A DNA stretch of 38,080 nucleotides from Neobacillus paridis (lineage in GTDB: Bacteria > Bacillota > Bacilli > Bacillales > Cytobacillaceae): assembly GCF_016765675.1 (NCBI RefSeq), contig NZ_JAESWB010000014.1:1-38080 (forward strand), read 5' to 3'. Under the pieces are notes generated by a model, which was not told the origin of the DNA, ran no database searches, and saw only the letters and a list, made by a program, of their open reading frames with translations. Every line of letters starts with the position of its first letter. Positions within the stretch are counted from its first letter, which is position 1. A program made the translations under genes and the position numbers. This document shows, piece by piece, positions 22,668 to 30,591 of this stretch.

Positions 22668-24431
22668 ATGAGCAAAGGAAAAATTGTAATCGTAGGAGGC
22701 GGTTTGGCGGGCTTGATGGCCGCTATTAAAATCGCAGAAAAAGATGTGCATGTAGACTTATTCTCGGTCGTTCCAGTCAAACGCTCTCACTCGGTCTGTG
22801 CCCAAGGCGGGATTAATGGAGCGGTAAATACAAAAGGCGAAAACGACTCCACTTGGGAGCATTTCGATGACACCGTATACGGCGGCGACTTCCTGGCAAA
22901 CCAGCCACCTGTTAAAGCGATGTGTGAAGCAGCCCCAAAAATTATTCATATGTTTGACCGCATGGGCGTTATGTTTAACCGTACGCCAGAGGGTTTACTG
23001 GATTTCCGCCGTTTTGGCGGCACCCAATATCACCGAACCGCTTTTGCCGGTGCGACAACCGGACAGCAGCTGCTTTATGCACTGGATGAACAGGTTCGCA
23101 GCTTTGAAGTAAAAGGATTGGTAACGAAATATGAAGGTTGGGAGTTTGTCTCAGCGGTTATTGACCCCGATGGTGTCTGCCGCGGTATCACCGCTCAAGA
23201 CCTTCGCACGATGGAAATCAAGGCATTTCCTGCTGACGCCGTGATCATGGCAACCGGCGGACTGGGAATGATTTTTGGTAAGTCAACCAACTCAATTATT
23301 AATACTGGCTATGCCGCGGCCCGGCTTTATCAACAAGGTGCCCTGTTTGCCAATGGTGAATTCATTCAAATTCACCCAACCGCCATACCAGGAGACGACA
23401 AAAACCGGCTAATGAGTGAATCGGCCCGTGGTGAAGGCGGCCGGGTTTGGACGTATAAAGACGGCAAACCATGGTACTTCTTGGAGGAAAAATATCCAGC
23501 CTACGGCAACCTAGTTCCAAGGGACATTGCTACCCGTGAAATATTTGATGTTTGTATCAATCAAAAACTTGGGGTCGATGGTGAAAATAAAGTTTACCTT
23601 GACCTGACCCATATTGATCCGAAACAATTGGATATCCGTCTCGGCGGAATCATGGAAATCTATGAAAAATTTGTCGGTGATGACCCAAGAAAAGTTCCAA
23701 TGAAAATCTTCCCTGGTGTCCACTACTCAATGGGCGGCTTATGGGTAGATTTCGAACAGCATACAAGCATTAAAGGAATTTTTGCAGCTGGCGAGTGTGA
23801 TTATTCGCAGCATGGTGCCAACCGCCTTGGAGCCAACTCCTTATTATCGGCCGTTTACGGTGGCATGGCAGCCGGTCCAAAAGCTTTGGAATACATTCAA
23901 GGTTTGGAAACATCTGCAGATGCCGTGGCCTCTTCGGTATTTGAAAAACAGGTCAAGGAAGATGTCAGCAAGTACGAATCAATTCTGGCAATGGATGGAA
24001 CAGAAAATGCCTATTTACTCCATAAAGAAATGGGCGAATTAATGACAGCCAACGTAACGGTTGTCCGTGAAAATAAGAAATTGAAGGACACATTTGAAAA
24101 ACTTCAGGAATTCAAAGAGCGCTATAAACGGATCAATATGGAGGATACAGGCAAATGGAACAACTCCAGTGCTTCCTTTGTCCGTCAGCTGGAAGGGATG
24201 ATGAATCTCGCTCAAGTGATTACCCTTGGTGCTTATCAACGGAATGAAAGCCGCGGGGCACACTACAAGCCGGAATTCCCTGACCGAAATGATGAAGAAT
24301 GGCTGAAAACAACCATTGCCAAATATAATCCAGCTACTGGCCAGCCAGAACTCTCGTATGAAGAAGTCGATATCTCTTTGATTAAGCCGCGGAAACGTGA
24401 TTATACAAAATCGAAGAAAGGGGCCAAGTAA
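22668..24431 (+). CDS. sdhA: Succinate dehydrogenase/fumarate reductase flavoprotein subunit
   Basis: The 587-residue flavoprotein carries the FAD-binding GGGLAGLMAAIK near the N-terminus, the covalent-FAD histidine in KRSHSVCAQGG, the NGEFIQIHPTAI active-site segment, the catalytic Arg region SARGEGGRVW and the GANRLGANSLLSA signature. It oxidises succinate to fumarate or does the reverse, facing the cytoplasm. It begins 24 bases after sdhC with site GGGAGGACAAAC. Similarity to B. subtilis SdhA is high throughout. Primary sequence alone does not tell whether it works as dehydrogenase or reductase in vivo; the linked aspartase and Dcu genes favour a reductase role under low oxygen. Confidence 0.95.
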   Translation: MSKGKIVIVGGGLAGLMAAIKIAEKDVHVDLFSVVPVKRSHSVCAQGGINGAVNTKGENDSTWEHFDDTVYGGDFLANQPPVKAMCEAAPKIIHMFDRMGVMFNRTPEGLLDFRRFGGTQYHRTAFAGATTGQQLLYALDEQVRSFEVKGLVTKYEGWEFVSAVIDPDGVCRGITAQDLRTMEIKAFPADAVIMATGGLGMIFGKSTNSIINTGYAAARLYQQGALFANGEFIQIHPTAIPGDDKNRLMSESARGEGGRVWTYKDGKPWYFLEEKYPAYGNLVPRDIATREIFDVCINQKLGVDGENKVYLDLTHIDPKQLDIRLGGIMEIYEKFVGDDPRKVPMKIFPGVHYSMGGLWVDFEQHTSIKGIFAAGECDYSQHGANRLGANSLLSAVYGGMAAGPKALEYIQGLETSADAVASSVFEKQVKEDVSKYESILAMDGTENAYLLHKEMGELMTANVTVVRENKKLKDTFEKLQEFKERYKRINMEDTGKWNNSSASFVRQLEGMMNLAQVITLGAYQRNESRGAHYKPEFPDRNDEEWLKTTIAKYNPATGQPELSYEEVDISLIKPRKRDYTKSKKGAK

Positions 24432-24433
24432 AG

Positions 24434-25186
24434 ATGTCGGAAACTGCTCAAAAAATCCATTTAATCATTAAACGGCAAAAAGATGCCAACTCGGATCCGT
24501 ACACCGAAGAATTTCTGATTCCCTATCGACCGAACATGAATATCATCTCGGCCCTGATTGAAATTCAACGAAATCCGGTGAATGCCAAAGGCGAAACAAC
24601 GACTCCTGTTGTTTGGGAATCGGTTTGTTTAGAGGAGGTTTGCGGTGCCTGCTCGATGGTGATTAACGGCAAGCCGCGCCAAGCCTGCTCCACATTGATC
24701 GACAAAATTTCGCAGCCAATCCATCTGGCACCGCTGACAACCTTTCCGGTTATCCGCGACTTAAGGGTGGACCGCCAGCGGATGTTCGATGCGTTGAAAC
24801 GGGTTAAAGCATGGGTACCGATTGACGGAACCTATGATTTAGGTGCTGGTCCAAGAATGCCTGAAAAAACAAGACAATGGGCTTACGAATTATCGAAATG
24901 CATGACATGCGGCTGCTGCCTTGAGGCCTGTCCAAATGTCAATGCAAAATCTAAGTTTATTGGCCCTGCCGCTATTTCCCAAGTGCGGCTATTCAATGCC
25001 CACCCGACTGGGGCTATGCATAAGGAAGAGCGGCTCGAAGCGCTTATGGGAGAAGGAGGCATAACCTCCTGCGGAAACTCACAAAACTGCGTCCAAGTAT
25101 GCCCGAAAGGCATTCCGCTTACCACTTCGATCGCCCAGGTTAACCGCCAGGTAACCCTGCAATCATTCAGAAACTTCTTTGGATGA
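24434..25186 (+). CDS. sdhB: Succinate dehydrogenase/fumarate reductase iron-sulfur subunit
   Basis: The 250-residue protein relays electrons from SdhA to SdhC. It has the [2Fe-2S] ligands in CLEEVCGACSMVINGKPRQAC-type spacing near residues 65-87, the [4Fe-4S] motif CMTCGCCLEACPN (about 156-168) and the [3Fe-4S] and last cluster ligands in CGNSQNCVQVCPKG (about 214-227). The start ATG lies 2 bases after the sdhA stop codon, with its ribosome site AAAGGGG inside sdhA, so the two are tightly coupled. It ends the operon, followed by a hairpin and a strong terminator. Confidence 0.95.
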   Translation: MSETAQKIHLIIKRQKDANSDPYTEEFLIPYRPNMNIISALIEIQRNPVNAKGETTTPVVWESVCLEEVCGACSMVINGKPRQACSTLIDKISQPIHLAPLTTFPVIRDLRVDRQRMFDALKRVKAWVPIDGTYDLGAGPRMPEKTRQWAYELSKCMTCGCCLEACPNVNAKSKFIGPAAISQVRLFNAHPTGAMHKEERLEALMGEGGITSCGNSQNCVQVCPKGIPLTTSIAQVNRQVTLQSFRNFFG

Positions 25187-25192
25187 TTAGAA

Positions 25193-25234
25193 AAGCGGAA
25201 GCGCCTTCGGAACAAGCTCAGCCTGTTCCGGCGC
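25193..25234 (+). repeat. GCGGAAGCGCC-type palindromic element after sdhB
   Basis: AAAGCGGAAGCGCC leads into a hairpin in which GCGCC (25201-25205) plus GGAACA (25209-25214) pair with TGTTCC (25224-25229) plus GGCGC (25230-25234). GC-rich elements starting AAAAGCGGAAGCGCC are, to my recollection, a common dispersed repeat in Bacillus-group genomes. Only this copy was found in the window. Confidence 0.55.
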
Positions 25235-25242
25235 ATTAGCTT

Positions 25243-25281
25243 AGAAAAGGCCTGCTTCTTTTAATGAAGCCGGCCTTTTCT
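25243..25281 (+). terminator. Bidirectional terminator between sdhCAB and galU
   Basis: AGAAAAGGCC...GCTTC and GAAGC...GGCCTTTTCT form a long stem (25243-25257 with 25267-25281), A-rich on one side and T-rich on the other, and lie between convergent genes. Confidence 0.9.
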
Positions 25282-25287
25282 ATTTGC

Positions 25288-26172
25288 TTATTTTTGCTCG
25301 CTTTCTGTCCGGACAATTTCTTTCAAGTAGTCCAAAACCTCATCGCGTAGTTCGTCATACTGCAGCGCGAAGTCGATCGTTGTTTTAACAAAGCCAATCT
25401 TTTCTCCCACATCAAAACGTTTGCCTTCGAAGTCATAAGCAAATACCCGTTGAATATGGTTCAGTTCCTGAATCGCATCGGTCAGCTGAATTTCGCCGCC
25501 GGCACCGGTTTGCTGCTTATCGAGAAACATAAAAATTTCCGGTGTCAGTATGTAGCGTCCCATAATTGCCAGATCAGATGGTGCCGTTCCCGGTACTGGT
25601 TTTTCCACCAAATTGTTGACTTGATACCGTCTGCCGGTTTGCTGTGCCGGATCAATGATTCCATAACGATGGGTTTCTCCCATTGGCACTTTTTGTACGC
25701 CAATCACTGATGAATGAGTTTCCTCAAATATATTGATTAGCTGTTTTAAGCAAGGGGTTTCACTCTGAACAATATCATCGCCAAGCAGAACAGCAAACGG
25801 TTCGTCGCCGATGAAATTACGGGCACACCAAACAGCATGCCCAAGTCCTTTAGGCTCTTTTTGGCGGATATAGTGGATATCAGCAAGATTTGTGGAGTAA
25901 CGTACCTTGTCCAATAAATCTGTTTTTCCTTTTTCTAACAGGTTTTGTTCAAGCTCAGGCGCAAAGTCAAAATGGTCCTCAATTGCCCGCTTACCTTTCC
26001 CTGTAACAATGATAATATCCTCGATTCCCGAAGCAACCGCTTCCTCAACGATATATTGAATTGTCGGTTTATCGACGATCGGTAGCATTTCCTTTGGCAT
26101 TGCTTTGGTTGCCGGGAGGAACCGTGTCCCTAGTCCCGCTGCCGGGATAATCGCTTTTCTTACTTTTTTCAT
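25288..26172 (-). CDS. galU: UTP-glucose-1-phosphate uridylyltransferase
   Basis: The 294-residue cytoplasmic nucleotidyltransferase makes UDP-glucose. It has the nucleotide-binding [21 protein letters not shown] block (Gly-rich loop and Lys) at residues 10-30, [14 protein letters not shown], the LLGDDIVQ metal-binding Asp region, [10 protein letters not shown] and [18 protein letters not shown]. Length is normal for GalU/GtaB. Its product feeds glycolipid anchors, wall teichoic acid glucosylation and, through GalE (9682), galactose-containing polymers. The ATG at 26172 is preceded by a weak GGGTGAAGTG site. It is monocistronic, and an unusual inverted repeat stands 40-100 bases upstream. Confidence 0.95.
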   Translation of the reverse strand: MKKVRKAIIPAAGLGTRFLPATKAMPKEMLPIVDKPTIQYIVEEAVASGIEDIIIVTGKGKRAIEDHFDFAPELEQNLLEKGKTDLLDKVRYSTNLADIHYIRQKEPKGLGHAVWCARNFIGDEPFAVLLGDDIVQSETPCLKQLINIFEETHSSVIGVQKVPMGETHRYGIIDPAQQTGRRYQVNNLVEKPVPGTAPSDLAIMGRYILTPEIFMFLDKQQTGAGGEIQLTDAIQELNHIQRVFAYDFEGKRFDVGEKIGFVKTTIDFALQYDELRDEVLDYLKEIVRTESEQK

Positions 26173-26213
26173 TCACTTCACCCTACCTTGTCACCAATGA
26201 TTCACAACAAACT

Positions 26214-26270
26214 GGGACATCAGCCTGATCTGCTTTACACTATAGTTGAAAACTATTCGGCTGATGGTCC
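26214..26270 (-). promoter_or_regulatory. Nested inverted repeat upstream of galU
   Basis: GGGACATCAGCC (26214-26225) and GGCTGATGGTCC (26259-26270) form an outer stem with one bulge; inside, ATAGTT (26242-26247) pairs with AACTAT (26251-26256). It lies 42-98 bases upstream of galU and includes a minus-strand TATAGT that could be the -10. The remaining stretch up to 26485 has no gene. Confidence 0.5.
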
Positions 26271-26485
26271 ATCAAGTAACTCCAACTATATTCTATCATT
26301 ATTTCCAAATAAAGCCGAATTTTATGGAAAGAAATTCACAAAGTATGATCAAGTTTAAGGAAATCGCGCCAATCCGATAGGTTCCCCAAGCCAAAGCCCG
26401 CTCGAATAAGAACGACTGCTAATTCATATAGTTAGGAATATGGGACCGGGGATTCTTTTTGCATCATAAAGGGGGGGAGTTTATC

Positions 26486-26881
26486 TTGAAATTTTTTTCT
26501 TTTAAAAAAAAGCAACCCGAAAAAAAGGACAACATAGACTCACTTCTTTTATCAAAATTAGACCAGATCATCGAGCTTCTCGAAAAACAGCAAAAAGATA
26601 CGCGAACCGAAACCGTGGGAAGACTCATCCACCTGGAACATGTCCAAATTGATCATTTGGAAAATATCATTTTTCGCCTTGATAATATCGAAATTGACGA
26701 GCTCAGCGGTAAGTTATTAATTGGCACCAATATAAGTGGCTCCGGAGACTTTGCCGCCTCGCTTGTTCAAAAGATTGATAAAGAAAGGGCCAAAAACGAA
26801 CCCCCATCTGATGCGTCCCCTGATGAACCAAACATGACAAAAACCGCGAAAGGGTTTCGTTTTCGCAATACCTTCTCTTAG
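26486..26881 (+). CDS. GerPC-like spore protein
   Basis: From TTG 26486, 6 bases after GGGGGGAG, the frame encodes 131 residues: a Lys-rich start (FFSFKKKQPEKK), a coiled-coil helix (about 18-45, LLLSKLDQIIELLEKQQK) and then LENIIFRLDNIEIDELSGKLLIGTNI. The last block copies the C-terminal pattern of GerPC (IEYKFDQLKVERLDGTLNIG), where it precedes the end of the conserved region; the N-terminus differs. GerP proteins let germinants pass the spore coat. The frame can be extended to 26459 but without a ribosome site. It stands next to GerPA/PF-like genes, which supports the call. Confidence 0.6.
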   Translation: MKFFSFKKKQPEKKDNIDSLLLSKLDQIIELLEKQQKDTRTETVGRLIHLEHVQIDHLENIIFRLDNIEIDELSGKLLIGTNISGSGDFAASLVQKIDKERAKNEPPSDASPDEPNMTKTAKGFRFRNTFS

Positions 26882-26990
26882 TTCCAAGAATGTATTTAAC
26901 AAAATCAGGGCTCTTTTTTACATAATCCATGGACAATTTTACGAAATTCCACTCCTATTTTACAAAGATTGTAATTAACTGGATAACATC

Positions 26991-27500
26991 TTAATCATTC
27001 TTCCGGATATTGGCCATTTTAATATCCCGATCTTCTATTATAGCATCTAACACATCCTCATCAATATTCACATTATGATTTAATATGGAATGGTTCCCGT
27101 TGCCATAAACGCCGCCATGTGACTGATTCACTTTTTCGTTGGCATCCATCCCTGTTACCCGGCTCTCCCCGATCGCCACGACACAATTTTGCTGCATCGC
27201 ATTCACATTAACGTTGTCAACGGTAAAATTCTTGGTCTCTTCCCCCCCGGCGGTTTCAAAGGACAGATTAATATCGCGATCATCAATCGGTGTGTCGATA
27301 TAATCTGGATCATTTAAAATCAATAGATTTTGATAAATAAGATTGGATTGCCCGCCAATTTTCCCGATTACATTATTTGTTTTTCCATGGGCACTCCAAC
27401 CAATGGCTTTATTGTTCTCACCAATAAAAATGCCTGATTGCCGATCCATTGATTGGACATTGATATTTCCGGCAAATTGAAATTCAAAAGCATCGGTCAT
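26991..27500 (-). CDS. GerPA/GerPF-type protein with two copies of the domain
   Basis: The 169-residue product contains two GerPA/PF-like units. Unit 1 (about 10-60) reads INVQSMDRQSGIFIGENN, then KTNNVIGKIGGQSNLI; unit 2 (about 90-145) reads VNVNAMQQNCVVAIGESR, then KVNQSHGGVYGNGNHSI. Each has the family pattern of a beta strand, a hydrophobic-IG-E/N turn and a K-N-x-G-x(3)-G-x(2)-N end. Typical GerPA or GerPF is about 70 residues with one unit, so this is a fused duplication with Asp-rich links (DPDYIDTPIDDRDI, IDEDVLDAIIEDRDI). ATG 27500 follows GGTGAG. It is divergent from the 27626-28090 pair. A role in coat permeability is inferred from the family. Confidence 0.65.
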   Translation of the reverse strand: MTDAFEFQFAGNINVQSMDRQSGIFIGENNKAIGWSAHGKTNNVIGKIGGQSNLIYQNLLILNDPDYIDTPIDDRDINLSFETAGGEETKNFTVDNVNVNAMQQNCVVAIGESRVTGMDANEKVNQSHGGVYGNGNHSILNHNVNIDEDVLDAIIEDRDIKMANIRKND

Positions 27501-27538
27501 TCCATCTCACCACGTTATCTTAGCCTTGTTTACCCTAT

Positions 27539-27566
27539 AGATTATGTTTTCACTCATGATACTGTG
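27539..27566 (-). promoter_or_regulatory. Candidate sigma-K promoter for the double GerP-like gene
   Basis: On the minus strand CATAATCTA (-10 form CATA-N3-TA, 27546-27538) lies 17 bases after the AC of CACA (27566-27563). It stands about 40 bases before the start codon at 27500, consistent with expression late in the mother cell. Confidence 0.4.
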
Positions 27567-27625
27567 AGAGAAATGGGTGGCAATCGCCTAAAAATGGAAT
27601 AGGATATTGAAAAAGGATTGATTTG

Positions 27626-27820
27626 ATGAAGTTATCACTGGGCAATATTCACATTTCAAGCATTGGCAATTCCTCCGCGGTTTTCTTTGGAGAAACAAAC
27701 ACCCTAAAACAATTTCAAAGCGATACCATCTTGGAAGAGGTCGTTGGTTCCATTTCCGGTAAGGATAATATACTCAATCAAGGCTATTGGGTGAAAACAG
27801 TGACTAGGAAGGATGAGTAA
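27626..27820 (+). CDS. Small GerP-family spore protein (GerPE/PF-like)
   Basis: The 64-residue product is a single GerP-type unit: MKLSLGNIHISSIGNSSAVFFGETN followed by EEVVGSISGKDNILNQGYWVK, with the conserved short beta strand, the FFGETN turn and the GxxxGxxN end. ATG 27626 lies 8 bases after AAAAGGA. The next gene begins 3 bases after its stop codon, so the two form an operon. It is shorter than GerPE (about 120 residues), so the exact GerP class is unclear. Confidence 0.6.
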   Translation: MKLSLGNIHISSIGNSSAVFFGETNTLKQFQSDTILEEVVGSISGKDNILNQGYWVKTVTRKDE

Positions 27821-27823
27821 TTC

Positions 27824-28090
27824 ATGGCCTCCCCTATTTTATCGCCGACATTTCACATCGGCACAATTAAAATTGACAGCATTGAAAATGCCTCCTGTTT
27901 TAGTATTGGCAATAATTTTATCGAAGACTTTCGCAGCAGTAAAAAACACAGCCAAGGCTTTGGTAATATTCACGGTGACCGCAACAACTTCGCCCGTTCA
28001 AGCACAGGTTTAACGCATCATCACGACCAAGAACTGCAAAAGAAACCCCCTCAGGAACAACCGCCTGATCCTGGAGAAACCCTTAGCTGA
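27824..28090 (+). CDS. GerPA/GerPF-like spore protein with proline-rich tail
   Basis: The 88-residue product has a GerPA/PF unit (about 8-60): FHIGTIKIDSIENASCFSIGNNFIEDF, then KHSQGFGNIHGDRNNF, ending in a hydrophilic tail (HHHDQELQKKPPQEQPPDP). ATG 27824 has AGGATGAG 6 bases upstream, inside the end of the previous gene. A terminator closes this two-gene operon. Together with the neighbouring GerPC-like gene and the double-unit gene it makes a GerP-like locus that is not the canonical gerPABCDEF order. Confidence 0.65.
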   Translation: MASPILSPTFHIGTIKIDSIENASCFSIGNNFIEDFRSSKKHSQGFGNIHGDRNNFARSSTGLTHHHDQELQKKPPQEQPPDPGETLS

Positions 28091-28107
28091 TAAGGGTTTT
28101 ATTTTTT
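28077..28107 (+). terminator. Terminator of the GerP-like operon
   Basis: AAACCCTTA (28077-28085) pairs with TAAGGGTTT (28091-28099), followed by TATTTTTT; the stop codon lies inside the loop. Confidence 0.85.
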
Positions 28108-28183
28108 GGAAAGGCAGAGAAAATTGACACATCTTCTGCAAAAAATACCCTGAAATCGCTGAAAAGCGAGTGAGCATTTCAGC

Positions 28184-28211
28184 TTAACCACAGTTAAAAT
28201 TATGGTATAGT
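28184..28211 (+). promoter_or_regulatory. Sigma-A promoter of the DMT transporter gene
   Basis: TTAACC (28184-28189), 16-base spacer, TATAGT (28206-28211) with an upstream TG at the extended -10 position. The start codon follows 34 bases later. Confidence 0.5.
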
Positions 28212-28245
28212 TTAGTTAAATGTTACATCTGGAAAGGAAAGAATT

Positions 28246-29160
28246 ATGTTACAAGAAAAATCAAGATCGATCGGTCTGCCGCTCACTGTTTCCATCATCG
28301 CGATTTCCTTTTCATCCATCTTTGTGAAATGGTCAGACGCTCCGGCTTCTATTTTGAGCATGTACCGAATGTTTTTTGCCAGTTTATTATTAACGCCAAT
28401 GGTTTGGAAACACCGGCAGGAGCTGCGAAAAATCAAACCAAAAACAGCACTGTTTTTATTTTTTTCCGGCTTGTTTCTCGCGTTTCATTTTGTTCTTTGG
28501 TTCGGCTCGTTGAAATTCACAACGGTTGCCAGTTCGACGATCATTCTGGCCTTACAGCCGATTGTTTCGCTGATTGGCGGTTTTTTTCTTTTTAAAGAGC
28601 GAACAACCGGTTCCACCCTTTTAACGATGGGAATCGCGATTATCGGTGCGATAATGATCGGCTGGGGAGACTTCGGGCTGAGCCGAAACGCGATGTTAGG
28701 GGATCTGTTCTCCTTTTTTAGCGTCATTGCCGTTGTTGGCTACCTGCTAATTGGGCAAACGATCGTCAAACAGCTGTCACACTGGATTTACAGCTTTTGT
28801 GTCTTTTCCTGTGCCACACTGTTTCTGATTGTTTTTAACCTGACAACGAAGGTGAATTTGGGCGGCTATCCGGCAAAGGAATGGGGCATTTTTCTCTTGC
28901 TTGCTGTCGTTCCGACTGTCAGCCATGTGATCAACAACTGGCTGATGAACTATGTTAACGCCACCACGATTTCAATGAGCATTTTGGGAGAACCGGTTGG
29001 CGCTTCCGTTCTCGCTTTCTTTATTTTGGGCGAGCGTCTGACTTCATGGCAGCTTGCCGGCGGTGTCCTCGTCCTGATAGGTGTATTTTTATTTTTAAGT
29101 CAGAAGCAGAAGAAACCAGAGTTAAGTGAATCATTTCCGATTGAAAAAGCAGCCCCATAG
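28246..29160 (+). CDS. DMT-superfamily transporter with two EamA domains
   Basis: The 304-residue product has ten predicted membrane helices arranged as two EamA repeats (about 10-140 and 152-290). The first contains SSIFVKWSDAPASILSMYRMFFASLLL and SLKFTTVASSTIILALQPIVSLI, the second the matching NYVNATTISMSILGEPVGASVLAFFILGE and a GGVLVLIGVFLF last helix. Family members export or import metabolites such as amino acids or cofactors; the substrate cannot be told. ATG 28246 follows GGAAAGGAAAGAATT. The gene is monocistronic, ends before a hairpin, and is convergent with the deacetylase gene. Confidence 0.9.
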   Translation: MLQEKSRSIGLPLTVSIIAISFSSIFVKWSDAPASILSMYRMFFASLLLTPMVWKHRQELRKIKPKTALFLFFSGLFLAFHFVLWFGSLKFTTVASSTIILALQPIVSLIGGFFLFKERTTGSTLLTMGIAIIGAIMIGWGDFGLSRNAMLGDLFSFFSVIAVVGYLLIGQTIVKQLSHWIYSFCVFSCATLFLIVFNLTTKVNLGGYPAKEWGIFLLLAVVPTVSHVINNWLMNYVNATTISMSILGEPVGASVLAFFILGERLTSWQLAGGVLVLIGVFLFLSQKQKKPELSESFPIEKAAP

Positions 29161-29173
29161 ACAACGCTCAGTA

Positions 29174-29221
29174 AACTGCCCCTCCAATTGCTAGCTGTGT
29201 GACTAACAATGGGGGGCAGTT
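29174..29221. terminator. Hairpin between convergent genes
   Basis: AACTGCCCCTCCAATTG and CAATGGGGGGCAGTT pair almost fully around a 16-base loop. T-runs are not immediately adjacent (TTTTT comes 12 bases later on the plus strand), so terminator function is likely but not certain. Confidence 0.55.
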
Positions 29222-29248
29222 CACAGGGGCTATTTTTAATAATAGATG

Positions 29249-29980
29249 TCAATCGACGATTCTCGCAAACTCCGCCAGTGTTGTCGAGTATTTGATATAT
29301 ATCCGCGGCAGGTAGTAAAGCTCGTCCTTGGTTCCCTTTTCGAAAAAAAGCTCAGGCGTTGTCGTGATGCCAAATGAATAGTATTTCTTCGTTTCCTCGA
29401 CCACTTTCTCATTAAAGTTCCCATAAGGATAGCTTAGGGCAATCACTGGTTTACCGGTAATTCGGCCAATCATTTCTTTAGAATCCCTTAGTTCATGGGT
29501 AAAATCCTTAGTCTTCGTCAAATCCACGTGGGTCGCCGTATGGGATTGAATCGAAAAATACCCCGATTTCGCCAGCCGTTTTAAGTCGGTTGAGGTCAAG
29601 CGGTTCTCCCGGCCGATAAAGTCGGAGATGACAAAAAGCGTGCCCGTCGGTTGAAACTGGGGTGAGGCCAGTTTTTTAAAAATCAGATAAACATTTTCGT
29701 TGTTTTTATAGCCATCATCAAAGGTTAAAAAGATCGGCTTCTTTACTTTCTTCCTGTCTTGCCAACGGTCAAACGTTAATAACGTAAATCCATTGTCCCG
29801 TAAATAGTTGATTTGTTTTTCAAAGTTTTCCGGCGTGACATATAACTCTTTCGACCCCGTTCCCTTATATTCCGCAATCGAGTGATATACTAAAATCAGC
29901 ACGGGCCGTTCGGCGTATGCCGCCGGTAATTGGAATCCCCAGAAAATATATATCAACAAAAGCAACAGGTACTTTTTCAT
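29249..29980 (-). CDS. Secreted polysaccharide deacetylase (NodB domain)
   Basis: The 243-residue protein has a signal peptide (about 1-23, ending AAYAE) and a CE4/NodB deacetylase domain: VYHSIAEY, metal and catalytic motif TFDDGYKN near 85, HTATHVDL near 145 (metal-binding His pair), and SYPYGNFN near 183. Enzymes of this family remove acetyl groups from N-acetyl sugars in peptidoglycan, chitin or surface polysaccharide outside the membrane. It is shorter than PgdA types and resembles B. subtilis YxkH/YheN. ATG 29980 follows AAGGTGGGGAGTGG. The gene stands alone. Confidence 0.88.
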   Translation of the reverse strand: MKKYLLLLLIYIFWGFQLPAAYAERPVLILVYHSIAEYKGTGSKELYVTPENFEKQINYLRDNGFTLLTFDRWQDRKKVKKPIFLTFDDGYKNNENVYLIFKKLASPQFQPTGTLFVISDFIGRENRLTSTDLKRLAKSGYFSIQSHTATHVDLTKTKDFTHELRDSKEMIGRITGKPVIALSYPYGNFNEKVVEETKKYYSFGITTTPELFFEKGTKDELYYLPRIYIKYSTTLAEFARIVD

Positions 29981-30136
29981 CCACTCCCCACCTTCGTGTC
30001 ATTTTGTCTGTAGTATGCCACAATATCAAAAATTAAGCCGTGGTATGGCCTTTCGAGATAATGGATGAATTTTGTATAGAACCACCTCAATTGTCTGCCT
30101 GCCGAAACTGTCACAGTAGTTGTGGGAAAAGTTCCA

Positions 30137-30297
30137 TATAATGGTCTGCCAAAGCAGGTAGAGTTAAGGGCATTCTTTGGGATAAAGTGAAACTTACTCG
30201 CTTTTCATGAAAATGTCCCGTAGCCATCTTCTACGAGTCAATTCTTTCCTGCTTACCCATGAATATGTCCCATAGCGATCTTCTATGGGACATTTTT
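30137..30297 (+). ncRNA. Possible orphan plus-strand transcript with twin hairpins
   Basis: No gene is seen at 29981-30323. On the plus strand ATGTCCCATAG (30265-30275) pairs perfectly with CTATGGGACAT (30283-30293) and is followed by TTTTT, a good intrinsic terminator, yet no plus-strand gene leads into it. A degenerate copy of the same hairpin (AATGTCCCGTAG with CTACGAG) is at 30208-30237. A TATAAT at 30137 could be a -10 but has no clear -35. A small RNA is a possibility only. Confidence 0.25.
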
Positions 30298-30323
30298 CGT
30301 TTACATATTATCTTGCAGCCTTT

Positions 30324-30497
30324 TTACCAGCCATACCCGTGATAATGATGCCAAGGATGGTGGTGGTATCCATAACCACCGTACCCAAATGGACCATAAC
30401 CGCCGAATCCGCCATAGCCAAACGGACCGTAGCCAAATCCCATCATCGGGTAACCAAAACCGCCGTAAAATGGAGGCATACCGACACCTGCTTTCAT
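30324..30497 (-). CDS. 57-residue Gly/Tyr/Phe-rich protein, spore-coat-like
   Basis: The frame runs from ATG 30497 (site AGGA 6 bases upstream) to TAA at 30326-30324. The product begins MKAGVGMPPFYGGFGYP and consists of repeated GYGPFGYGG-like units with a His-rich end (YHHHPWHHYHGYGW). Gly plus aromatic residues make up most of the chain. Such low-complexity proteins are frequent in spore coats and crusts of Bacillus. On the minus strand CATAGTCT (30524-30517) resembles a sigma-K -10, but no -35 was found. Coding identity is supported by the strict repeat in this frame; other frames give Arg/Trp-rich nonsense. Confidence 0.65.
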   Translation of the reverse strand: MKAGVGMPPFYGGFGYPMMGFGYGPFGYGGFGGYGPFGYGGYGYHHHPWHHYHGYGW

Positions 30498-30591
30498 TTA
30501 TTTTCCTATACACCACAGACTATGTAACAGACCTAATAAATGAGCAGTTCTCATCCTAAAATGGGCTGTAGCCTTCCTTTGGTAAAAGCCC

